DNA of 64,000 bases, taken from contig NZ_AP021874.1 of assembly GCF_009688945.1 (NCBI RefSeq), positions 1,302,001 through 1,366,000 on the forward strand. The letters are read 5' to 3'. Positions 26,159 to 35,740 of the stretch are shown piece by piece. The stretch comes from Desulfosarcina alkanivorans (lineage in GTDB: Bacteria > Desulfobacterota > Desulfobacteria > Desulfobacterales > Desulfosarcinaceae). Positions within the stretch are counted from its first letter, which is position 1, and the number at the start of each line of letters is the position of its first letter. A program made the translations under genes and the position numbers. Below the pieces are notes generated by a model that worked only from the letters and a program-made list of their open reading frames with translations, searched no databases and was not told the DNA's origin.

Positions 26159-28054
26159 CTAATTCTGAATGTAAATCTGGTGCCAACGCTGGAATACCAA
26201 CATCGCCCATATCAACGTATCATGGATTTCTTTTCCCTCAAAATGAGACTTGACGATATCTTGCACAACAGCGTGGTTCAACACACCAACGGTTTCGATG
26301 TTCTCTTTTGAAAGCATGTCGAGTGTGAATTTTTTCAAGTCTTTCTTGAGCCATTGGGTCATCGGGCCGACAAATCCTTGTTTGCGATGGTCGATGACTT
26401 GATCGGGTAACAGTGGACGAACAGCCTTTTTGAGAAGGTACTTTTTTTGGGACGCTTTAATTTTCAAATTGGAGGGTATTTTGGCGCAAAGTTCAATGAT
26501 TTTGTGATCGATGAACGGTACGCGAACTTCAAGGGAATGATGCATGCTCATACGATCTGTTACACACAGAATATCTTCCGGCAGATATGTTTTTAAATCG
26601 CAGTAAAAAGCACGATTGAGCAAGTCCCCACGATTACCGCCAGCTTCTTTGGAATTGAATAAGGACACCATCCGTTCGAGATTGGCCGAAAAACCTGATG
26701 CCATACGACCGTTATTGTTTAAAAGTGCCTTACACTTTTCCTCTTCAATGATTGTCAAAAAACGATAGTAAGCGATATCTTCAGGCAAGGCACCCGCGCG
26801 GACGAAACGTTTCAAGTGGTTGATCGTATAGTGGCCATCGGCTCGTTCCGGCAACATATTTACCAGTAGTGGCAGCAACTGCTGGCGTAGCAGCAAAGGT
26901 AATAGGTTGTAAGTATTGCGCAGTTTCAATCCAAGATATCGTTCATAGCCTCCAAAGGCTTCATCCCCGCCCAATCCCGACAACGCAACGGTCACCAGTT
27001 GACGCGCCATCTTGCAGACGAAATAGGATGGGATGGCGGAGTCATCGGCAAAAGGCTCATCAAAAGCCCGGACGATGATGTCTATAATGCCTTGCGGTTC
27101 AGGTACCACGTTGAACTCAGAGTGGTTGGCCTGATAACGGTCGGCAACACTTCGGGCATATCCTCGTTCGTCCAGGTATCCGCCGACATCGCCACCAAAA
27201 CCGATGCAAAAGGTATTTACCGGTTCACTGCTGGATTTGCTCATCAAGGCAACCACCGCGCTTGAATCGACCCCTCCACTGAGGAAGGCCCCCAAGGGAA
27301 CCTCGCTCATCAAGCGCATACGAACCGCCTCTTCGAACAGGTGCATGAATTCTTCGATGAAATACGATTCGGATTTGCCGTACTCCGGTGCGAATTGCAC
27401 ATCCCAATATTGATTCAACCGTATTTTGCCTTGTTGCCAGGACAAGGTATAACCTGCCGGCAATTTGCGGATATGCTGGAAAATGGTGAGCGGAGCGGGG
27501 ATGTACGATAGCGAGAAGTAACTTACCAACGCTTCGTCATCAATTTTTCGCGGAATGGATGGATCGGCAAGAATGGCCTTCATCTCGGAAGCGAAATAAA
27601 GACGCCCATTATACAGTGCATAGAACAGGGGCTTGATTCCTAAGCGATCGCGTGCGAGAAAAAGTTTCTTTTTTACCGAATCCCATATGGCAAAGGCAAA
27701 CATACCCCTTAATCGATCAACACACTTTTCACCCCATTGCTCATAAGCATGCAGGATTGTTTCTGTATCGCTATTGGTTGTGAATTGGTGGCCGTAATGC
27801 AGCAGTTCTGATTTGATAGCCTTGTAGTTGTATATTTCACCGTTAAAGATAATACATTGGGATCGATCTTCGTTGAAAATGGGCTGTTGCCCCCCGGACA
27901 GATCGATGATGCTCAGCCGGCGATGCCCCATTCCGATGTGATTGTCTTTATAGTAGCCGCATTCGTCCGGTCCCCGATGGGCTATCGTATCAGTATATCC
28001 TTCAAGATCAAAATCATAACGATCTTGACTCGCTATTCCAAAAATACCACACAT
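26159..28054 (-). CDS. asnB: Asparagine synthase-type glutamine amidotransferase
   Basis: 631 aa. N-terminal class II glutaminase with nucleophile Cys2 (MCGIFGIA), RGPDECG and NGEIYNYK; C-terminal synthetase domain with the ATP pyrophosphatase motif FLSGGVDSS and the LGGDEAFGGYERY loop. It transfers ammonia from glutamine to an activated carboxylate. In surface-glycan and exosortase-linked loci such AsnB paralogues are thought to amidate sugar carboxyl groups rather than to make asparagine. It is flanked by glycan genes, 31 nt after the SDR gene. A second paralogue is at 48868-50736. Confidence 0.9.
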   Translation of the reverse strand: MCGIFGIASQDRYDFDLEGYTDTIAHRGPDECGYYKDNHIGMGHRRLSIIDLSGGQQPIFNEDRSQCIIFNGEIYNYKAIKSELLHYGHQFTTNSDTETILHAYEQWGEKCVDRLRGMFAFAIWDSVKKKLFLARDRLGIKPLFYALYNGRLYFASEMKAILADPSIPRKIDDEALVSYFSLSYIPAPLTIFQHIRKLPAGYTLSWQQGKIRLNQYWDVQFAPEYGKSESYFIEEFMHLFEEAVRMRLMSEVPLGAFLSGGVDSSAVVALMSKSSSEPVNTFCIGFGGDVGGYLDERGYARSVADRYQANHSEFNVVPEPQGIIDIIVRAFDEPFADDSAIPSYFVCKMARQLVTVALSGLGGDEAFGGYERYLGLKLRNTYNLLPLLLRQQLLPLLVNMLPERADGHYTINHLKRFVRAGALPEDIAYYRFLTIIEEEKCKALLNNNGRMASGFSANLERMVSLFNSKEAGGNRGDLLNRAFYCDLKTYLPEDILCVTDRMSMHHSLEVRVPFIDHKIIELCAKIPSNLKIKASQKKYLLKKAVRPLLPDQVIDHRKQGFVGPMTQWLKKDLKKFTLDMLSKENIETVGVLNHAVVQDIVKSHFEGKEIHDTLIWAMLVFQRWHQIYIQN

Positions 28055-28085
28055 ACCTAATCACCTGTGTATTCCCATCAGTATT

Positions 28086-29099
28086 TTAATTATGGTTATA
28101 GTGGTTTATGATATTCTGCAAAGCATCATCTAAGGAAACTGGATATTTCCATTCTAATTCCCTGCTGATCTTTCTGCCGTCATAAATAACTTTTTTTTGT
28201 GAGGATTCAAGGCGATACCGGGTTAGGAAAGGTTTAATTCGAAAAGCTTTAAAAAGTATCTCCTGAAGATAAACAAGTAAATATAAGATCGGATAAGGCA
28301 AATATAAGAATATGGCTCGCGGATAAATTTTTTCCAACAGTACTTCAATGTATTCTTTTTTAGTCAAACGATGTGGGTCGATTAAATTATAAATTTGATT
28401 GTTGGCTTCCTTTTTTTGAAGTGCCACGCAAATCGCATCCGCCACATTATCGACATAAACAAGAGGGAGTACGAATTTCCCATCACCAATCGTAATAAAA
28501 ACTTTTCGTCCTACTGAAAACCCCATCATTGGCGAATATATCTCACCGTCAGGCCCAAAGATTGTTCCGGGTCGCAGGCAAACAATCGGGAAGGCGTCCT
28601 CTTTGATTGCATGCCGAATAGCTTTTTCAGCTTGAAATTTGGCGTACGAATATGCCCCACGCTCAAAAGGCATCTCTTCAAGTGGTGAATCTTCGGTGAT
28701 TACATCACCCTTTTTTCGATTAAACACATCGTAGACATTGCAGGAACTTATGTATACAAGCTTCTCTATCGTGTTTTTCTTGCACAACTTCAAAACGCTT
28801 AAGGTGCCTTGTACGGTAATACGTTGGCCACCATCAACGCTACCATCCGTGTCGGCAGCGGCATGAACCACGAAGTCGACACCCTTAAAAGCAGCTTTTA
28901 GAGAGCTAACATCCTTTACATCACCAACGCAAAGTTCTGCCCCCAATTTTTTTATTTTATCTGCTCTGGATGTTGGCCGAACAAAAGCACGGACCTTAAA
29001 ACGTTCATTAATTAACCTTTCGACCACTCTCGATCCAAGAAATCCCGTGCTTCCAGTGACCAAAACTGATTTGTATTTATTATCTTCACTCATAGGCAA
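28086..29099 (-). CDS. NAD-dependent epimerase/dehydratase (SDR, 3-beta-HSD-like)
   Basis: 337 aa extended SDR. Nucleotide-binding motif VLVTGSTGFLGSRV (~11-24), active-site YISSCNVYD and YSYAKFQAE (YxxxK), and PGTIFGP after it. A helical C-terminal part (~245-300) is rich in hydrophobics. This subgroup acts on lipid-linked or sugar-nucleotide substrates. Its start overlaps the end of the GMC-like oxidoreductase gene by 14 nt, so the two are coupled and may act on the same intermediate. Confidence 0.85.
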   Translation of the reverse strand: MPMSEDNKYKSVLVTGSTGFLGSRVVERLINERFKVRAFVRPTSRADKIKKLGAELCVGDVKDVSSLKAAFKGVDFVVHAAADTDGSVDGGQRITVQGTLSVLKLCKKNTIEKLVYISSCNVYDVFNRKKGDVITEDSPLEEMPFERGAYSYAKFQAEKAIRHAIKEDAFPIVCLRPGTIFGPDGEIYSPMMGFSVGRKVFITIGDGKFVLPLVYVDNVADAICVALQKKEANNQIYNLIDPHRLTKKEYIEVLLEKIYPRAIFLYLPYPILYLLVYLQEILFKAFRIKPFLTRYRLESSQKKVIYDGRKISRELEWKYPVSLDDALQNIINHYNHN

Positions 29100-30477
29100 T
29101 TCTCTGCGCTAGCCTCATCGCTAAAGAGCCGATGGTCAAGCCGGTATTCGCATAGGAGTGCTCCTGGATCACCGATCCGTCGCAGACAGAAACATTGTCA
29201 CACCCGTGCAATTTAAGATTTTTATCCACGAGACCTTCAGGTGGGTCTCCCATCGAAATAGTCCCTGAGTGGTGCGCAGCGGACCAAAGCCAATCTTCTG
29301 TAATTGGCATTTGAATAACGATCTCTTCCGCAATAGGCTTGAGCATTGATCTCAATTTATGTATTAAGCCATTGTAGATGTTAAGCTCCTCTTCACTTAC
29401 ATCCCAATCGACCTTGATGGTCCTGCCTTCATAGGAAACGCGGTTAAGGCTTCGCTTCTGCTCAAAAAGTAAAAGCAGGTTAAAAACTCCGCTACGAACC
29501 TGGGCTCCCAATAAGTGCGAATAAATTTCCGCCAAAATATCAGGGTGAAAAAGGTTCGGAGAAAAAGCGGCACGTATCCGCTCCGTGCCGCTGCTCGCTC
29601 CAAGCAATGATTTATACTTATAAATGGAGAGGCGGTTTTGCATGGTAAGCGCGGGTCTGAAAAAAGCGCAGCCAGTATAACGCCCGCAATTGCTCTTCAA
29701 ACGTACCGCCGTTCGGCATAGGTAATCGCTCTCGTTCCAGCAAGCCAGTTTCTGAACGCTCGCCTTGAATTCGGGTTTGACTTTAACTTTACCAACAAAT
29801 CCCATGGGATGGTCTATCAAACCCATCCCTGATTGGTCATAAGAGTACCCTGAGGCTGAAAGGATTTGGGCAACCAACCTGGGTGTGCCCAAGGTACCGG
29901 CACAGATAATCACTCTATCAGGGGAAACTGATTGGGCACCGTACTGATTTTCGAAACGGATATTTGCTACATGGCTATTTTCAATATTGAAATCAATACT
30001 ACCAACGTTATAAAAAGCCTTCACCCGGTCATTGACCCTGAGTCCTGTATGCTGTTTGGGATACAGCAAACAGTCAACTCCATCTGAAAATTCTCCACTG
30101 CTTTCTGCGACCCTGGTCATTTCAACCAGCGAAGATTCGTAGACAGTTGAATATCTCTGACGTGGGAAAAAGAGTCTATTTGCGGCACGATCCAAATAAG
30201 GCATGGTTTCATTCAAAACTTGCCTGAAGGCAGTGGATTGAACATCCTTCTGGTCAATGGGAATAAGCCCGTTATCCCAAAGGTTGGTGGTCCCCCCCTG
30301 GCCAAGACAAAACGTCTTCACCGCCCCGAATTGTTTACCAATATATTCCACACCCGGGTAGGATATACCAGTTTTCTGTCCCAACTCAAGAAGCGTTACC
30401 TCACAGAAACCGGACAGCACATTGCAGATCAGGCTGCCCGCCAACCCACTGCCGATGACGACCACTTTTTTTTTCAT
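29086..30477 (-). CDS. GMC-like FAD-dependent oxidoreductase
   Basis: 463 aa. N-terminal FAD dinucleotide motif VVVIGSGLAGSLICNVL (~4-20), a central segment RVIICAGTLGTPRL typical of GMC enzymes, and the C-terminal GMC_oxred_C signature HHSGTISMGDPP with SVCDGSVIQEHSYANTGLTIGSLAMRLA. The active-site His falls in HHSGT. It probably oxidises an alcohol of a sugar or lipid-linked sugar. First gene of the 30.5-25 kb run, followed by an overlapping SDR, which suggests oxidation then reduction or epimerisation of one substrate. Confidence 0.85.
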   Translation of the reverse strand: MKKKVVVIGSGLAGSLICNVLSGFCEVTLLELGQKTGISYPGVEYIGKQFGAVKTFCLGQGGTTNLWDNGLIPIDQKDVQSTAFRQVLNETMPYLDRAANRLFFPRQRYSTVYESSLVEMTRVAESSGEFSDGVDCLLYPKQHTGLRVNDRVKAFYNVGSIDFNIENSHVANIRFENQYGAQSVSPDRVIICAGTLGTPRLVAQILSASGYSYDQSGMGLIDHPMGFVGKVKVKPEFKASVQKLACWNESDYLCRTAVRLKSNCGRYTGCAFFRPALTMQNRLSIYKYKSLLGASSGTERIRAAFSPNLFHPDILAEIYSHLLGAQVRSGVFNLLLLFEQKRSLNRVSYEGRTIKVDWDVSEEELNIYNGLIHKLRSMLKPIAEEIVIQMPITEDWLWSAAHHSGTISMGDPPEGLVDKNLKLHGCDNVSVCDGSVIQEHSYANTGLTIGSLAMRLAQRIAYE

Positions 30478-30581
30478 CTATTCCACCATCAATATGCGCC
30501 AACCCAATTTAGAACAGAAAAACTTTCCTTTTTTAAACACTGCGACCATAGCAATTTGCACAATCTTGCACATCTCCAGTC

Positions 30582-30790
30582 TTATACCTTGCACCAATAA
30601 CTCAACTCAAGCCAAAAAAATCTTCCACCCTGTGAATTTCCCCTGTAACAGTGGGCACCAAGGTAAGCCGCAAGTGGATAAATTTCGTATTCTTGCGGCG
30701 TTGTATAATCAAGCGCGGAATAACGCCTTTTTCGGTTGCAGTAGATTTCAATATATAGAAACAGATTGCTGATCGCTTCTGATCGGTTGA
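30582..30790 (-). pseudogene. IS3-family OrfB C-terminal relic
   Basis: On the minus strand the frame reads EAISNLFLYIEIYCNRKRR then YSALDYTTPQEYE, the conserved end of IS3-type transposases (Y-N-x-x-R-x-H/Y-S-A-L-x-Y). The frame ends at a TAA at 30582. No start, DDE core or ends are visible nearby; it is a fragment. Confidence 0.75.
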
Positions 30791-31048
30791 GCTACCGATG
30801 GTGATGCCATATAAATTGGGTTTTCAGAGGTGTCCACGGAATTGAGGGAAATGCATTTCATTTTTTACCCCTTTTGCCTGCAAGAGTGCAAAAAAGGTAA
30901 CCCAGACCCGCCTGCTGTGGCAAGCGGAGTAGGCAAGCAACAAATTCTAAATCTTATTTTCAGGGAGGATTTTCTTGGTAAGATTGTCCCTGGCAAAAGT
31001 GCCGAAAGGCCATGCATCTGAAAGGTCCGTTGGTATTCTTAGAATTGA

Positions 31049-31153
31049 CTACGGGATACCTTGTGCATCCGGCAGGCATATGACGTTGCCCAGCTTTTCA
31101 GTCAACTGTAGCAGGGTAAGGTGCTTTTGTGCTAACTTTGTTGATGCGGTCAT
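31049..31153 (-). pseudogene. Truncated IS481-like transposase N-terminus
   Basis: A 34-codon frame starts at ATG 31153 after AAAAGGAGGAAACG, a strong ribosome-binding site, and reads MTASTKLAQKHLTLLQLTEK, LGNV, then diverges to a stop at 31049. This opening resembles helix-turn-helix starts of IS481/IS3-like integrase-core transposases. Only the first ~24 residues match. Confidence 0.55.
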
Positions 31154-31420
31154 CGTTTCCTCCTTTTGAATTAGATGTTTTGGGGAAAACAAATAATACC
31201 CGAGAGGACGACCGTGCGCCATCCCCAGCCTCTATGGGCTGGGGATGACGCTTCTCTCAAACTGTCCGGGAAGATCTTAACTTTTTCAAGATATAAACAG
31301 CGAGGGGAAAAACGTAAACTACAAGATTAGGGCACCGCCCCTAAAACCTTAGTTAATGGGATAATATGCCCAAATCGCTATTTTCGATTAAATCGTATGT
31401 AAATTTAAAGATCAATAAAT
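31154..31420. other. Non-coding spacer with a strong hairpin at 31220-31247
   Basis: CATCCCCAGCC (31220-31230) and GGCTGGGGATG (31237-31247) form a perfect 11-bp stem with a 6-nt loop, without a T tract. It could be an IS end structure or attenuator. No gene is supported in the rest. Confidence 0.5.
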
Positions 31421-31458
31421 ACAAAAAATCCGAGCCCTGGAAGCATCGGATTTTTTGT
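31421..31458. terminator. Bidirectional rho-independent terminator
   Basis: ACAAAAAATCCGA and TCGGATTTTTTGT form a 13-bp perfect stem around a 12-nt loop, with A-run on one side and T-run on the other. It lies 21 nt past the stop of the jelly-roll protein gene and would end its transcript. Confidence 0.9.
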
Positions 31459-31478
31459 AATGATATAGTGATATAATT

Positions 31479-33314
31479 CTAATTCACGAGGGTTACTCCA
31501 GATGGAGGATCTATTGTATTCCCGGTATCCTGTACAGACCAAATTGATAATTCATCCAGCCACATGGTTTGATTAACTGGAGAACCATCTCCTATCCAAG
31601 GAGCAAGTGCCAACTTGTCCCAAGTTGCACCCTCATAAGCACCTGCAGCGTAAAGCACAGTATTGCTATCAATCGCTAAACTGTCATTGACCCACAGCTT
31701 CATAATACCATCAAAGTTTGCCACACCTGATGAAAAAGTATTCATTTTTACATAGGCGGTAATCTTTGTCCATACGTTTGCTGGAATTGCTACTGTCTTG
31801 GGGTTCCATGTGCTCGCTGAGTACCAACCGCCGGAATCATAGCACGTCCCAGAGGTCGCCCCTGTAAGAGCATAGGGAGTGTCACAGTGATTTGCACTTC
31901 GACTCTCTGTCACCTCGGTCAGGTCGTTCGTCCCTGATACTGCCCTGACTAGATCCTGATGATGTATGACCGGATAATTTTTGCCGTTACTTACAATAGA
32001 TTCAAAATATAGATTACTATTAGACCCTGCAAAGCCTTGATAAGCTGTATCTTCGCTTGAAAGAACATGTATTAAGTGAGGGTGCCACGCAAGTCCCGAT
32101 CCCTGCCAGCCGGTATCATGCTTGACATAATATTCAATCAAAAACTCATCAACAGACTCATCAAGTACTCTACGGATCGTACTAAATCCTGTTGGCCTTG
32201 TGCTGCCTGTTGTCCATGTCCACCGTAGTGCGTTCCCCTGATACCCCCCTAGAGCTGTTCCAGTTGAATCGGTACCGTCATACCATCCTCGGCTCGACCA
32301 ACTATTATTCTCAAACGATTCTGACATAATTTGAGTCTGCTTCATCAGCCCTGTAACTGGATCAACAGGATCATAAGAATTACAAGGCAAACAGCTACCA
32401 CCACAATCAATTCCAGTCTCATCCCCATTTTGTACACCGTCTGAGCAAGTAGGGGCAGGGTCGGTGGTAATTGGTGTAGAGCCTAATGGTCCAATTCTCC
32501 CTGTTGAACTTATGGCAATATCATCAAAATCAACAGGTTGGCAACCGCTACTTGCAGCGACATCTTCTTGATTTGAACCAATCAGAATATGTCTGATCCC
32601 TAAGTTTCCCTGAGTAAATCCCCCCCAGTCAACATTATGTTCGTCAATAATTTTTCTATCATCAATCCACATTTCCATAATGCCGTTAGAGCCGTTTGTA
32701 TCAATTTTTATATGGGCTTCGAAATAATGCCACTGCCCATCACCACCTTCATAAATACTTCGTCCCATAGTAGTAGCCCATCCTCCGCTACCAGTAGGCG
32801 AATTAGTAGTCAACATCCCCTGTTTTGCTGCTTTGAACCCATCCCCACCAGCCCATTCTAGGATGATTTCTGAGTCCACTGAGGTAGGATGTAGATAAAT
32901 ATAGATCAACTTGTCATAGTTCAATCGATCCCAAGACAAACCTTCCGGAACTCTCATGTACCAGCGGAACCAAATTTCATTGGGTTGCTCAGACAAAGTT
33001 AGATTAAGGCCTCCGCTGTTACTATTTGTTCCCGGCCCGTACCAGTGTCTTTGCCCCCTCCCACCGCCACCACTAGGATTATTTGCAGCAGAGGTTATCT
33101 GCTCATGGTTTCCACAGGAATCAGTCCACCCTCCCGCCTCTTGAAGCCCGTCACAATTAAGATCATCAGAACCCTGTATAAACTCTGGGCAGTCATAGGT
33201 AGTAGACCACGGCAGGTTAACGCCAGCAAAAACGCTAATAGGAAAAAACAAATACAGCATCGTAATTATCTGTAAGAACATAATACATTGAGAAATTTTT
33301 TTTAAATTCACCAT
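31479..33314 (-). CDS. Secreted protein with two jelly-roll (LamG/lyase-like) domains
   Basis: 611 aa from the ATG at 33314 (AAAGGACA upstream); the frame extends to 33383 but the signal peptide (VNLKKISQCIMFLQIITMLYLFFPISVFAG) begins here. Two homologous ~240-residue domains: the first (~30-290) with NEIWFRWYMRVP, WHYFEAHIKID and MEMWIDDRKI; the second (~330-600) with VDEFLIEYYVKH, VWTKITAYVKMN and MKLWVNDSLAI. These strands fit concanavalin-like polysaccharide-binding or lyase folds. Between them is a Cys-rich linker, CSDGVQNGDETGIDCGGSCLPC, seen in bacterial surface proteins. Likely binds or cleaves polysaccharide outside the cell. A single gene with its own terminator. Confidence 0.75.
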   Translation of the reverse strand: MVNLKKISQCIMFLQIITMLYLFFPISVFAGVNLPWSTTYDCPEFIQGSDDLNCDGLQEAGGWTDSCGNHEQITSAANNPSGGGGRGQRHWYGPGTNSNSGGLNLTLSEQPNEIWFRWYMRVPEGLSWDRLNYDKLIYIYLHPTSVDSEIILEWAGGDGFKAAKQGMLTTNSPTGSGGWATTMGRSIYEGGDGQWHYFEAHIKIDTNGSNGIMEMWIDDRKIIDEHNVDWGGFTQGNLGIRHILIGSNQEDVAASSGCQPVDFDDIAISSTGRIGPLGSTPITTDPAPTCSDGVQNGDETGIDCGGSCLPCNSYDPVDPVTGLMKQTQIMSESFENNSWSSRGWYDGTDSTGTALGGYQGNALRWTWTTGSTRPTGFSTIRRVLDESVDEFLIEYYVKHDTGWQGSGLAWHPHLIHVLSSEDTAYQGFAGSNSNLYFESIVSNGKNYPVIHHQDLVRAVSGTNDLTEVTESRSANHCDTPYALTGATSGTCYDSGGWYSASTWNPKTVAIPANVWTKITAYVKMNTFSSGVANFDGIMKLWVNDSLAIDSNTVLYAAGAYEGATWDKLALAPWIGDGSPVNQTMWLDELSIWSVQDTGNTIDPPSGVTLVN

Positions 33315-33540
33315 ATCAGAAATTGTCCTTTCAAAAGCATTGGTTAATATCTTGGATATGGTCAAGCACATATTGTGCCGCATATCATAAATATGAAAAA
33401 TTTGTTTGAATGATTCACTTTGAATGTCTCACAACAATTTGATAATAATAGAAATTATGCCCATAAGAATTCAATGTTTTGTTAAATTTTGTACTATTGA
33501 AATATGTGTGATTAAAAATTGTAGCCTGCAAAAAAGCACG

Positions 33541-33587
33541 AAATAAGACTCTTTGAGACCGAAGGTGGACCCATCGGCTGGTCACCC
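33541..33587 (-). mobile_element. Solo IS3-type end relic
   Basis: On the minus strand this reads GACCAGCCGATGGGTCCACC, resembling the right end of the IS3 element at 42.2 kb (GTCCAGCCTTTCGGGTCCAT). No other part of an element is attached. The preceding spacer (33384-33540) is AT-rich without a gene. Confidence 0.4.
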
Positions 33588-33647
33588 TGTCAATGGGAAT
33601 GAAAAGTGTACCAGAAATGGGAAAATAAAATTGTACCACCCTGGGGT

Positions 33648-34429
33648 TCATTGAAGCTCCTTTTTCCCATCCTCGGCTACCGGCCCGGACGATCCGGCGG
33701 TGGCGAAAGCGCTCTTTGAAAATGTGTGGCCCCGGAGTCGGTAGCTGTGGCCCTTGATATTGATCACCCGGCAATGGTGAAGTAGCCGGTCGAGAATGGC
33801 GGTGGCGATGACCTGCTCGCCGAACAGTTCCTGCCAATCCCCGAAACTCTTGTTAGAGGTGATCAGGGTCGATGACTTTTCGTAGCGGTAGGAGACGAAC
33901 TGGAAAAACAGGTACGCCTCCTTCGTGTCGATGGGCAGATAGCCGACCTCATCGACCACAACCAACGGTGATGTCAGATACGCCTTACGCCGGGATTGGG
34001 GTTCCTTGAGCTTTTTCATCAACGTATCCATGGTGGTAAAGTACACCTTGAAACCGTGATGGCAGGCCTTGGTGGCCAGCGATATGGCCAGATGGGTTTT
34101 GCCTACACCCCGGCGGTCCCAGGAAGATCACATTTTCCTGCTTGCCGATGAAGTCCAGATCGAAAAGGGCCATCACTTCCTTTTTGTTCAGTTTGGGATG
34201 AAAGGTAAAATCATACTCCTCGATGGTCTTGGCTGAAGGCAACCCAGCAGTTTTCATGGCGGTCTGCACACGCCGTTTTTCCTTGGCGGCGACTTCTTCT
34301 TCCAGCAGTTGGTCCAGAAAGGAAAGATAGGAGCCTTTTTCGTCTTCGGCCTGGGCAACAACGGTATCGAGCATCTCGGCAGCCTGAGTGAGCTTCAATC
34401 GCTTGAGGTTGTCCTGGAGGCGGTCTGAT
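33648..34429 (-). pseudogene. istB: istB of IS21-A, frameshifted
   Basis: IS21 helper AAA+ ATPase. The N-terminal half (SDRLQDNLKRLKLTQAAEML, YDFTFHPKLNK, FLGPPG) and the C-terminal half (TMDTLMKKLKEPQSRRK, PLVVVDEVGYLPID, TLITSNKSFGDW, AILDRLLHHC) are in different frames. The break is an extra G in the run at 34108-34111, exactly in the Walker A motif, which would otherwise read GPPGVGKTHLA. The start codon was lost where the truncated IS21 abuts at 34430. Confidence 0.85.
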
Positions 34430-35093
34430 TGCGTATTCCGCCGCATAGTGACCACCCATTCCGCTGGAAACTGTCCAGTCATTCCGCTGCATTGTGACCA
34501 CCCATTCCGGAGGAAACTGTCCACCGATTCCGGAACATTGTGACCACCCATTCCGCTGATTGTGACCACCTTTTCAGCAAACGAAGCGACGCTGGATCAA
34601 TTGACCCATTAACGATAATCCTCCCTATTTTAATCCGTGAGGGGGGTTTGATGGCAAAGGATCGATTATCCATGCGAAAGTTCAAAGAAGTGTTGAGGCT
34701 CAAGCACGATCACCAGTTGACCAACCATAAAATCGCCAAAAGTTGCGCCATGTCCCATGTCACCGTGGGCAAGTATCTTGATCTGGCTGGACAGGCTGGG
34801 ATCACGTGGCCTCTGCCCGACGACATCGATGACAGCCAACTCGAACAGCGCCTTTATGCAAAGGTCTCGCGACCTCCTTCCGACAAACCGGTCATGCCGT
34901 CCATGCAGTACCTGTTTCAGGAACTGAAGAAGAAACATGTCACCATGCAACTGCTGTGGTACGAATACAAACAGGACAATCCGGACGGATACCAGTACAG
35001 CTATTTTTGCGAACTGTATCACCGCTGGAGCAAGGGGCTTGATATCAGCCTGCGCCAGGAGCATCGGGCCGGCGAGAAGGCGTTCATCGACTA
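34430..35093 (+). mobile_element. Truncated IS21-family element (IS21-B')
   Basis: Left end TGCGTATTCCGC at 34430 followed by several GTGACCACCCATTCCG units, the same end as the complete element at 36020 but with scattered differences. It contains the first 148 codons of istA and stops abruptly at 35093 where an IS3 end begins. The right half of this copy is not present in the window. Confidence 0.85.
34651..35093 (+). pseudogene. istA: istA of IS21-B', 3'-truncated
   Basis: Starts MAKDRLSMRKFKEVLRLKH after GAGGGGGG and keeps the N-terminal helix-turn-helix (NHKIAKSCAMSHVTVGKYL) up to EKAFIDY, the first catalytic Asp. It breaks there, before the second Asp and Glu, and continues as unrelated IS3 end sequence to a stop at 35139. 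It is about 85-90% similar to the intact istA at 36194 by eye. Confidence 0.85.
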
Positions 35094-35162
35094 CCCCCTG
35101 TGTCAGGATAGTTGTCGCATGAACCAAAACCCATTATAAGAGGGGGTACAGGAGGTTCATGC

Positions 35163-35657
35163 ATGCGATATTCACCAGAGCGAAAAGAGGCGGTCCTGAA
35201 AAAGATGATGCCGCCGCACAACCGGTCAATCGCCCAGTTGGCCATTGAAGAAGGCATCAGCGAAGCTACTTTATACAACTGGCGCAAAGAAGCCCGGATT
35301 AAAGGGATTTTGATGCCTGACGGGGATACCGGTCCCGAAGGGTGGAATGCCCGGGACAAGTTTGCCGCCGTCATGGAAAGTGCGTCCTTGAACGAACAGG
35401 ACACCGCTCAATACTGCCGGCGCAAAGGCATCTATCCGCATCAACTGGAACAATGGCGAAACGCCTGTGAAGATGCCAACGACTGGGACCGTCAGGCCAA
35501 TATCAAACTGAAGTCGGAACAAAAAACCAGCCGTAAACGCATCAAGGATCTCGAAAAAGAGCTCCGGCGCAAGGAGAAAGCCCTTGCCGAAACCGCCGCT
35601 TTATTGGTGCTGCAAAAAAAAGTACAGGCGATCTGGGGGGACCCCGAGGACGAATGA
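35163..35657 (+). CDS. IS3-family transposase OrfA
   Basis: 164 aa from ATG 35163 with AGGAGG upstream. Helix-turn-helix (IAQLAIEEGISEATLYNWRKEA) of the IS3 OrfA family, a central DKFAAVMESASL segment and a C-terminal coiled coil (IKDLEKELRRKEKALAETAALL). The product is intact, but its partner OrfB is truncated, so it has no active transposase to serve unless supplied by another copy. Confidence 0.85.
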   Translation: MRYSPERKEAVLKKMMPPHNRSIAQLAIEEGISEATLYNWRKEARIKGILMPDGDTGPEGWNARDKFAAVMESASLNEQDTAQYCRRKGIYPHQLEQWRNACEDANDWDRQANIKLKSEQKTSRKRIKDLEKELRRKEKALAETAALLVLQKKVQAIWGDPEDE

Positions 35658-35740
35658 TCAGCACCGCTGATCGCCGCAAAAACGTTGTGCTGATCAACAC
35701 TGCACGTCATGATGGTACCCGCCTGGCCCCGGCTTGCCAG
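35654..35740 (+). pseudogene. IS3-family OrfB, first 28 codons
   Basis: The ATG at 35654 overlaps the OrfA stop (ATGA). The frame reads MISTADRRKNVVLINTAR, then RLAPAC, a typical OrfB opening. It then passes into antisense istA sequence. The DDE domain is gone. Confidence 0.8.

Larger units (their letters stand above)
35094..35740 (+). mobile_element. IS3-family element, left part only
   Basis: Begins at about 35098 with TGTGTCAGGATAGTTGTCGC, an IS3-like end, inserted in istA of IS21-B'. It carries orfA and the first ~28 codons of orfB, then is cut near 35740, where istA of IS21-A (opposite strand) begins. The right end is missing, so the element is dead and a deletion is implied. Confidence 0.8.

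Noticed and set aside
30830..31021. 63-codon plus-strand frame in the GMC/jelly-roll gap
   Set aside because: No start signals or homology; the area is made of IS relics.
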